From Flavobacteriales bacterium (GTDB taxonomy: Bacteria > Bacteroidota > Bacteroidia > Flavobacteriales_D > Cryomorphaceae): DNA of 10,390 nucleotides. The stretch is from assembly GCA_020200995.1 (NCBI GenBank), contig JAIVHQ010000237.1, positions 1 through 10,390 on the forward strand, in the 5' to 3' direction. This document shows positions 7,257-10,390 of this stretch, one piece after another. Under the pieces are notes generated by a model. It did not search any database, was not told the origin of the DNA, and was given only the letters and a program-made list of their open reading frames with translations. Position 1 is the first letter of the stretch, and every line of letters starts with the position of its first letter. The position numbers and the translations under genes are program-made.

Positions 7257-7377
7257 GGGCATACATTGGAGGTAGTTAAACCATGTTTGCTACAGTCGCC
7301 CAACAAAGGGCAGTCAGGAAACCACCCCACTTCTGAGTACATGCCACCGTGGCAACGAAAATAGTTATTTTTGAACC
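7257..7377. other. short intergenic region, no gene supported
   Basis: Between the helical-repeat protein and the 49-residue ORF there is one tiny frame (17 codons, from about 7283) that I do not call. A 5-base hairpin (TGCCA/TGGCA, 7342-7354) is too weak and lacks a directly following T-run, so I see no firm terminator. Confidence 0.5.
7366..7373 (+). promoter_or_regulatory. possible promoter -7 box (TATTTTTG)
   Basis: TATTTTTG matches TAnnTTTG exactly, but no TTTG lies at the right distance upstream, and the ATG of the small ORF is only 4 bases downstream, so the message would be leaderless or nearly so. It overlaps a small AT inverted repeat (AAAATA/TATTTT, 7358-7371). Confidence 0.3.
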
Positions 7378-7527
7378 ATGGATCCGAAAGACCTGAACAA
7401 GAAAAAAACACCGATTGTAAAGATCGACAAGGCCCTCGAAAAGTACCGAGGTAAAGTGCTTTTCCCCAAAAAACTCAAGAAGGCAAACGAAATTCTTGAA
7501 AGGGTTGGATTGCCTGAAGCTCAATAA
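7378..7527 (+). CDS. small basic hypothetical protein (49 aa)
   Basis: ATG 7378 to TAA 7525-7527 encodes 49 residues, rich in Lys (about a quarter of all residues), predicted mainly helical (KIDKALEKYRGKVLF, then KKLKKANEILERVGLP). It has no signal peptide, Cys pairs or membrane segment. A TAnnTTTG-type box lies just before the ATG. The helix-rich, basic and then amphipathic layout is reminiscent of small antitoxins, but no toxin-like partner follows, so that is speculation. It may also be the surviving part of a longer gene. I do not recognise a family. The codons read like a real protein, which is the main reason for calling it. Confidence 0.5.
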   Translation: MDPKDLNKKKTPIVKIDKALEKYRGKVLFPKKLKKANEILERVGLPEAQ

Positions 7528-7639
7528 AGAGAAGCTTCCAGCAACGAAGCATCCCCCCTTAACATATCGCGTCCCGCCTCGATCACAGGAGTGCAGTCAA
7601 AGGCAAAAAACTCTGTTGGCACCCTGTATCGATTCTCTT

Positions 7640-7802
7640 GTAGTCCGTTGGTTTCAAATGGTCTCGAACGAATCTCCTTACCGGTAAAACCCACGAATTG
7701 ACCTCAGCGCGCACACTGTCGGCCTCAAGTCTTTGGAGCAGCCTCCTACCCCACATTCACTTTCCGCTCCTCATCAGCCTCATCAAATATATCGGTGTGG
7801 AT
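7640..7802. repeat. direct repeat copy A, left side of HTH/nucleotidyltransferase module
   Basis: This stretch aligns in the same orientation with 9115-9280. The best part is 7701-7802 against 9178-9280, about three quarters identical by eye with few gaps; shared words include GCCTCAAG, CCTCATC, GCCTC and TCAAAT. The match continues more weakly to about 7640 (9115). The copy at 9115-9280 covers the last 69 bases of the glycosyltransferase gene and its downstream flank; this copy is not attached to an intact gene. Confidence 0.6.
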
Positions 7803-7853
7803 ATGCGCAAGTTTGTTGAGGATATGAATGAGCACGCACTTAACATTCCCCGT
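7746..7853 (-). pseudogene. remnant of a glycosyltransferase-like gene 3' end
   Basis: On the minus strand an open frame of 35 codons runs from just after a TGA (7854-7856) to a TAG at 7746-7748. Its C-terminal part reads HTDIFDEADEERKVNVG, which aligns with the glycosyltransferase end HHPKFEEADEVGKGYVE (identities at F, EADE, K and V). DNA identity continues past both stop codons, so this is homology by descent and not only a similar peptide. There is no ATG and no upstream glycosyltransferase domain. It is best read as a gene-end fragment left by duplication or insertion. Confidence 0.4.
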
Positions 7854-7869
7854 TCAAGTTAAATTCTTG

Positions 7870-7886
7870 ATTCGCGATTCGCGAAT
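7870..7886. promoter_or_regulatory. 17-base perfect palindrome, candidate operator
   Basis: ATTCGCGA-T-TCGCGAAT has two perfect 8-base arms around one central base. It lies 46 bases before the ATG of the HTH gene and upstream of the possible -7 box, where a repressor would block RNA polymerase. Autoregulation by the HTH protein encoded next is the obvious inference. Confidence 0.55.
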
Positions 7887-7902
7887 TGCAAATAATATTC
7901 CT

Positions 7903-7910
7903 TATCTTTA
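7903..7910 (+). promoter_or_regulatory. possible promoter -7 box (TATCTTTA)
   Basis: It matches TAnnTTTG at all fixed positions but the last. The nearest TTG upstream (7886-7888) leaves a 14-base spacer, shorter than usual, so the -33 element is weak. Its position between two inverted repeats supports it as the start region of the HTH/nucleotidyltransferase operon. Confidence 0.35.
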
Positions 7911-7928
7911 TGCAATAAAACGCATAAA
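7907..7928. promoter_or_regulatory. second inverted repeat, TTTATGC/GCATAAA
   Basis: Perfect 7-base arms (7907-7913 and 7922-7928) flank an 8-base spacer (AATAAAAC). It overlaps the possible -7 box and the expected transcription start, 3 bases before the HTH ATG. It could be another operator site, or an RNA hairpin covering the start codon region. Confidence 0.45.
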
Positions 7929-7931
7929 CGG

Positions 7932-8450
7932 ATGAAAAAACACAGCGGAATGAGGCCTCATGACATTGCGGTATTGCTGAAAATTGCCGCTAAGGGAAGC
8001 GAAAAATGGATGATGAAAGACTTGGCCCACGAGCTCGGAATAAGTGCCGGTGAAATAAGTGAAAGCATCAACAGATCCATTATTGGCGGACTCCTGAGCA
8101 GCGACAAGAGAACCTTAAAAAAACTCGCTTTGACAGACTTCTTAAAATCAGGCCTGCGCCACGTATACCCGCAACAACCCGGATCAATTACAAGAGGAAT
8201 ACCTACAGCAATTTCTGCCCCTCCGTTAGACACTGAGTTCATGAGTGAAGATAAATTCATTTGGCCATTTGGACATGGAAATACCAGGGGCCAGGCCATC
8301 GAGCCTTTGCACCCAAATACTCCCGAAGCGTGCCTGAAGGATGCAAAATACTATGAACTGATGGCCCTGACCGATGCCATCAGAATTGGTAAAGCAAGGG
8401 AGCAGAACATTGCATTTGAGATGCTAAAAGAGAGAATTGGTGATGCTTAA
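7932..8450 (+). CDS. HTH DNA-binding protein partnered with a nucleotidyltransferase (antitoxin-like)
   Basis: A 172-residue soluble protein. A helix-turn-helix / winged-helix lies near the N terminus, at about residues 10-65, with the core KDLAHELGISAGEISESINRS (29-49). The next part has strong conserved-looking blocks, YPQQPGSITRGIPTAISAPPL (79-99) and WPFGHGNTRGQAIEPLHP (111-128), then a helical C terminus (YYELMALTDAIRIGKAREQNIA). I recognise this as the type of HTH protein often encoded directly before AbiEii-like nucleotidyltransferases; it is not the classical AbiEi antitoxin. Its stop overlaps the next gene's ATG by 8 bases, so the two are coupled. Two perfect inverted repeats just upstream suggest it represses its own operon. 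A second ATG at 7950 (MRPHD) is an alternative start. Base composition is AT-richer than the flanking genes. Confidence 0.85.
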   Translation: MKKHSGMRPHDIAVLLKIAAKGSEKWMMKDLAHELGISAGEISESINRSIIGGLLSSDKRTLKKLALTDFLKSGLRHVYPQQPGSITRGIPTAISAPPLDTEFMSEDKFIWPFGHGNTRGQAIEPLHPNTPEACLKDAKYYELMALTDAIRIGKAREQNIAFEMLKERIGDA

Positions 8451-9219
8451 AAATCAAATGATCAATCTAAATGCCGTTGAAAAAGTTGCTCTGGCGCTTG
8501 AGGAGTTGAATGACAGGGTGATCTATGTAGGTGGTGCTGTAGTCTCGTTATATGTAAACGACGAAGGTGCCGAACAGCCACGCCCGACCAAAGACATTGA
8601 CATTTCAGTACAAATAAGCACGTATTCGCAAATGGAAGTGCTTAGAGAAAAATTAGCCGCTAAGAAAATTTATCCGGCTCCGTTTGCCAAAGTACTGTAC
8701 CGATATTCATATGAGGATATTCTGATCGACTTCATTCCTTTCGAAGAAACTCCGTTGGGACCAACCAATAGTTGGTTGAAACCCGGATTCAAAAAAGCAT
8801 ACCCCATAAAGATCGGAAATACAGAAATCAAGATTTTACCTGTAAGTCTCTTTCTGGCTACGAAGTGGGAAGCCTTTAAAAGCAGAGGCAATGATCCGAG
8901 GACAAGTCATGATTTTGAAGATATTATCTACATCATTGACAATAATATCGAAGTGGTACAAGACATTAAAGAAGCAGAAGAGGACGTGCAAATATTTCTG
9001 AAAGAGATGAGCGTCGAAATACTAAACCATTCTTCTCGAAATGAAATTATTGAGTGTCACGTAAACCCATTTACCACTGAAGTACGCAGAAAAATAATCC
9101 TTGGAAAGCTCGAAGTCACCCGAAAGTTTCCAGAGAGGTTCTCTCGAAATCCCTTTAGGCGTAAAAGCTCAACAGTTACCCTCACGGCGCACTCTGTCAG
9201 CCTCAAGCTCTTCAAGTAG
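8443..9219 (+). CDS. AbiEii-like nucleotidyltransferase (putative toxin / defence effector)
   Basis: A 258-residue protein of the DNA polymerase beta-type nucleotidyltransferase superfamily. The active-site pattern is clear: GG at 30-31 (VIYVGGAVVSLYV), then TKDIDI with acidic residues D51 and D53, and a third likely acidic residue D96 (EDILIDFIPF). The AbiEii-type block LATKWEAFKSRGNDPRTSHDFED (138-160) follows, with Lys141, Arg148, Asp151 and Asp157. Relatives act as toxins of type IV-like toxin-antitoxin and phage-abortive systems by adding nucleotides to targets; the target here is unknown. I chose ATG 8443 over TTG 8437 and ATG 8458 because GAGAG lies just upstream and it gives the usual short overlap with the HTH gene. 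The last 35-40 residues (from about 221, basic, FSRNPFRRKSS and on) are encoded by repeat B and look like an accidental read-through tail. The stop overlaps the convergent glycosyltransferase stop. Confidence 0.87.
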   Translation: MLKNQMINLNAVEKVALALEELNDRVIYVGGAVVSLYVNDEGAEQPRPTKDIDISVQISTYSQMEVLREKLAAKKIYPAPFAKVLYRYSYEDILIDFIPFEETPLGPTNSWLKPGFKKAYPIKIGNTEIKILPVSLFLATKWEAFKSRGNDPRTSHDFEDIIYIIDNNIEVVQDIKEAEEDVQIFLKEMSVEILNHSSRNEIIECHVNPFTTEVRRKIILGKLEVTRKFPERFSRNPFRRKSSTVTLTAHSVSLKLFK

Positions 9220-9280
9220 CCTCCGACTCCACATACCCTTTCCCTACCTCATCCGCCTCCTCAAATTTCGGGTGGTGGAT
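9115..9280. repeat. direct repeat copy B, right side of HTH/nucleotidyltransferase module
   Basis: This is the partner of the repeat at 7640-7802, in direct orientation. It spans the C-terminal tail of the nucleotidyltransferase frame (plus strand) and the last 69 bases of the glycosyltransferase gene (minus strand, stop at 9212-9214). A small GAGAG/CTCTC hairpin lies inside it at 9133-9145. The pair of repeats brackets the module from about 7803 to 9114. Confidence 0.6.
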
Positions 9281-9958
9281 CATCCGCTTGTACAGCGTCT
9301 TCAGCTTTTCGGGCTTTACGCCGAGGTAGTAGAGCGAAAACACGGTGAAATTGGCCAGGTTCACCCGCGGATACGCATTGTCGATGTACTTCCGCGCCGA
9401 GACCTGCACGTCGGCGGGGAGGATGGAAAAACGGCCGTGCTTCTTGCCGCGGCGGATGATGTCATAATCTTCCATCACCACGTGGCTTTCGTCAAACCCG
9501 CCGAGCCGATCGAAGAGCCACCGCGAAATGAACAGGCTTTGATCGCCGCCTCTGCAAATCATAAAAGGAAGGCGCGTGCACCACGAGTTGAAGCGCAAGG
9601 CCGCACGGTCGCTGTCGAACCGAAAGCGAAAACATCCGAAATCGGCGCCTTCCTCCATCCCGCGCAAAACTTGCTTCGCATAGTCTTCCGGAGGCAGGCT
9701 GTCGGCATGCACAAAATAGAGGACATCACCGGTGGCCATTTTTGCCGCGAGGTTCATTTGCTCGGGCCGCGACCTCACATCGCAGTGCACCACCCGTGCC
9801 CCGCATTTTTCCGCAAGGGCGGCCGTACCGTCGGTGCTGCCGGCATCAGCCACGATCACTTCCACCAAGGCATCCCCCCCGCAGTCGGACAGCCGACGAA
9901 TCAGCTTTTCGATGTGTCCGGCCTCGTTGAGCGTCGGTATGATTGTTGATATTTGCAT
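9212..9958 (-). CDS. family 2 (GT-A) glycosyltransferase, TIGR04283 type
   Basis: A 248-residue cytoplasmic protein read on the minus strand. The N terminus STIIPTLNEAGHIEKLI and VADAGSTDGTA (36-46) are the nucleotide-sugar site of GT-A glycosyltransferases. QMNLAAKMATGDVLYFVHADS (67-87) carries the HAD motif in place of DxD. RGGDQ (136-140) and VMEDYD (161-166) complete the set. The pattern and length match TIGR04283, the rSAM/selenodomain-associated transferase 2 family. The acceptor is unknown. I chose ATG at 9958, not the in-frame TTG at 9967, because MQISTIIP is the usual start of the family; a GAGGAG lies directly before it. It is divergent from the DUF547 gene, and both families recur with radical-SAM/selenodomain (ArsS-like) genes. 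Its 3' end overlaps the nucleotidyltransferase gene by 8 bases tail to tail. Confidence 0.93.
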   Translation of the reverse strand: MQISTIIPTLNEAGHIEKLIRRLSDCGGDALVEVIVADAGSTDGTAALAEKCGARVVHCDVRSRPEQMNLAAKMATGDVLYFVHADSLPPEDYAKQVLRGMEEGADFGCFRFRFDSDRAALRFNSWCTRLPFMICRGGDQSLFISRWLFDRLGGFDESHVVMEDYDIIRRGKKHGRFSILPADVQVSARKYIDNAYPRVNLANFTVFSLYYLGVKPEKLKTLYKRMIHHPKFEEADEVGKGYVESEAT

Positions 9959-10007
9959 TCTCCTCAAATCCGCAGGGGGTTTCAGCTCGTACTTATAATC
10001 CCGGCGT

Positions 10008-10015
10008 CAAACTTA
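10008..10015 (-). promoter_or_regulatory. possible promoter -7 box for the glycosyltransferase gene
   Basis: On the minus strand this reads TAAGTTTG, an exact TAnnTTTG match, 49 bases before the ATG. No perfect TTTG is found at -33; only GGTTCTC lies at about the right distance. It falls in the 73-base gap between the two divergent genes. Confidence 0.4.
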
Positions 10016-10031
10016 GTTAAACAGATTTATT

Positions 10032-10390
10032 ATGAGAACCATCTTCACCATTTTCATTGCAGTGTTTATCACCGCCGGCTGCCTGCGTGCCGTTTCTGTT
10101 CAATCAGATTCAAAACCGGTGACCCACGAGCAATTTACCGCCCTGCTCAAAAAACACGTCGACAGCAACGGGATGGTGAACTACAAAGGCTTTATCGCCG
10201 ACAGCACCGCATTCAACAAATACCTCACCCTGCTGGAAAAAAACCACCCCAACGAGAAAAACTGGAACAAGGACGAACGCCTCGCCTATTGGATCAATGC
10301 CTACAATGCCTTCACCATCCGCCTCATCATCCGCAACTACCCCGTGGAATCGATCAAGGACTTGGGTGGCAGCATTTACCGCATCAATAC
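10032..10390 (+). CDS. DUF547 family lipoprotein/secreted protein (partial, 3' end outside window)
   Basis: The frame opens at ATG 10032 and runs off the right edge after 119 complete codons. A hydrophobic signal peptide (MRTIFTIFIAVFITAG) ends at Cys17; the TAGC lipobox is weak because position -3 is Thr, so either lipoprotein processing or ordinary signal cleavage is possible. From about residue 30 the sequence is typical of DUF547: FTALLKKHVDSNGMVNYKGF, then WNKDERLAYWINAYNAFTIR and NYPVESIKDLGGSIY. DUF547 proteins have a cysteine/transglutaminase-like look in some analyses but no proven function. About half of the usual 230-270 residues is visible. It is divergent from the TIGR04283 glycosyltransferase, 73 bases away, and more genes of the same neighbourhood may follow beyond the window. 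Confidence 0.88.
   Translation, partial: MRTIFTIFIAVFITAGCLRAVSVQSDSKPVTHEQFTALLKKHVDSNGMVNYKGFIADSTAFNKYLTLLEKNHPNEKNWNKDERLAYWINAYNAFTIRLIIRNYPVESIKDLGGSIYRIN

Larger units (their letters stand above)
7528..7931. other. 404-base intergenic region with repeat copy, gene remnant and operator-like repeats
   Basis: No intact gene is supported here. From left to right it holds an open minus-strand frame without a convincing start (ends at 7521), a degenerate repeat copy (about 7640-7802), a minus-strand gene-end remnant (7746-7853), a 17-base palindrome (7870-7886), a possible -7 box (7903-7910) and a second inverted repeat (7907-7928) before the HTH gene. A perfect 10-base palindrome TTACCGGTAA lies at 7678-7687. 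Confidence 0.7.

Noticed and set aside
7342..7372. Possible terminator hairpin after the helical-repeat gene
   Set aside because: The stem is only 5 bases with a 3-base loop and the T-rich stretch comes 11 bases later, too far for a normal intrinsic terminator.
7496..7687. 63-codon plus-strand open frame after the 49-residue ORF
   Set aside because: It starts inside the 49-residue ORF, has low-complexity-like translation without a recognisable domain, and runs into the degenerate repeat.
7932..9219. Assignment as a classical AbiEi/AbiEii abortive-infection pair
   Set aside because: The nucleotidyltransferase fits the AbiEii superfamily, but the HTH partner lacks the AbiEi-type C-terminal region, so only an AbiEii-like call is justified.
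9101..9949. 282-codon plus-strand open frame opposite the glycosyltransferase
   Set aside because: The minus strand carries complete GT-A motifs; the plus-strand translation has none and is an antisense shadow.
1..10390. Insertion sequence, CRISPR array, tRNA or rRNA
   Set aside because: No transposase or integrase frame, no regularly spaced short repeats, and no cloverleaf or rRNA-like stretch was recognised on either strand.

Overview
The window looks like chromosomal DNA of a member of the Bacteroidota, probably a free-living or environmental one with moderately high GC in its core genes. The signs are promoter -7 boxes of the TAnnTTTG type (best at 4886-4915, with TTTG 18 bases upstream), a lipoprotein whose lipidated Cys is followed by an acidic run as in Bacteroidota surface-export signals, general scarcity of Shine-Dalgarno sites, and families common in the phylum (DUF2007 with zinc ribbon, TIGR04283 glycosyltransferase, DUF547). 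No rRNA, tRNA, CRISPR array, transposase or integrase gene was seen.

Layout. (1) 3-4857, plus strand: the tail of a membrane protein, an AMP-forming acyl-CoA synthetase and a surface-type lipoprotein are chained by ATGA stop/start overlaps and closed by a strong hairpin terminator. A secreted outer-membrane beta-barrel and an exported alpha/beta hydrolase follow, 1 base apart. Taken together this could be a pathway that hydrolyses an ester outside the cytoplasm, moves the product across the outer membrane and activates a carboxylic acid to its CoA thioester; this is inference and the substrate is unknown. (2) 4886-7256, plus strand: a near-consensus promoter drives a DUF2007 / membrane / beta-rich protein, then a 59-residue zinc-ribbon protein that looks like the usual C-terminal part of DUF2007 proteins encoded separately, then a helical repeat protein with no clear start codon. 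(3) 7257-7931: mostly non-coding, with a 49-residue orphan ORF, a degenerate repeat, a broken minus-strand gene end, and a promoter region with two perfect inverted repeats. (4) 7932-9219: an AT-richer two-gene module, HTH protein plus AbiEii-like nucleotidyltransferase, resembling a toxin-antitoxin or defence pair. (5) 9212-9958, minus strand: a TIGR04283-type glycosyltransferase whose 3' end overlaps the nucleotidyltransferase, and, divergent from it, the start of a DUF547 gene running off the window at 10390.

The most unusual structure is in regions 3-5. The 3' end of the glycosyltransferase gene plus its downstream flank (about 9115-9280) has a diverged direct-repeat copy at about 7640-7802, on the far side of the HTH/nucleotidyltransferase pair. 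An intact gene end on one side and a displaced gene-end fragment on the other is the arrangement left when an element integrates into the 3' end of a gene. Here the repeat is only about three-quarters identical by eye and no integrase is present, so an old relic or a dispersed repeat are the alternatives.
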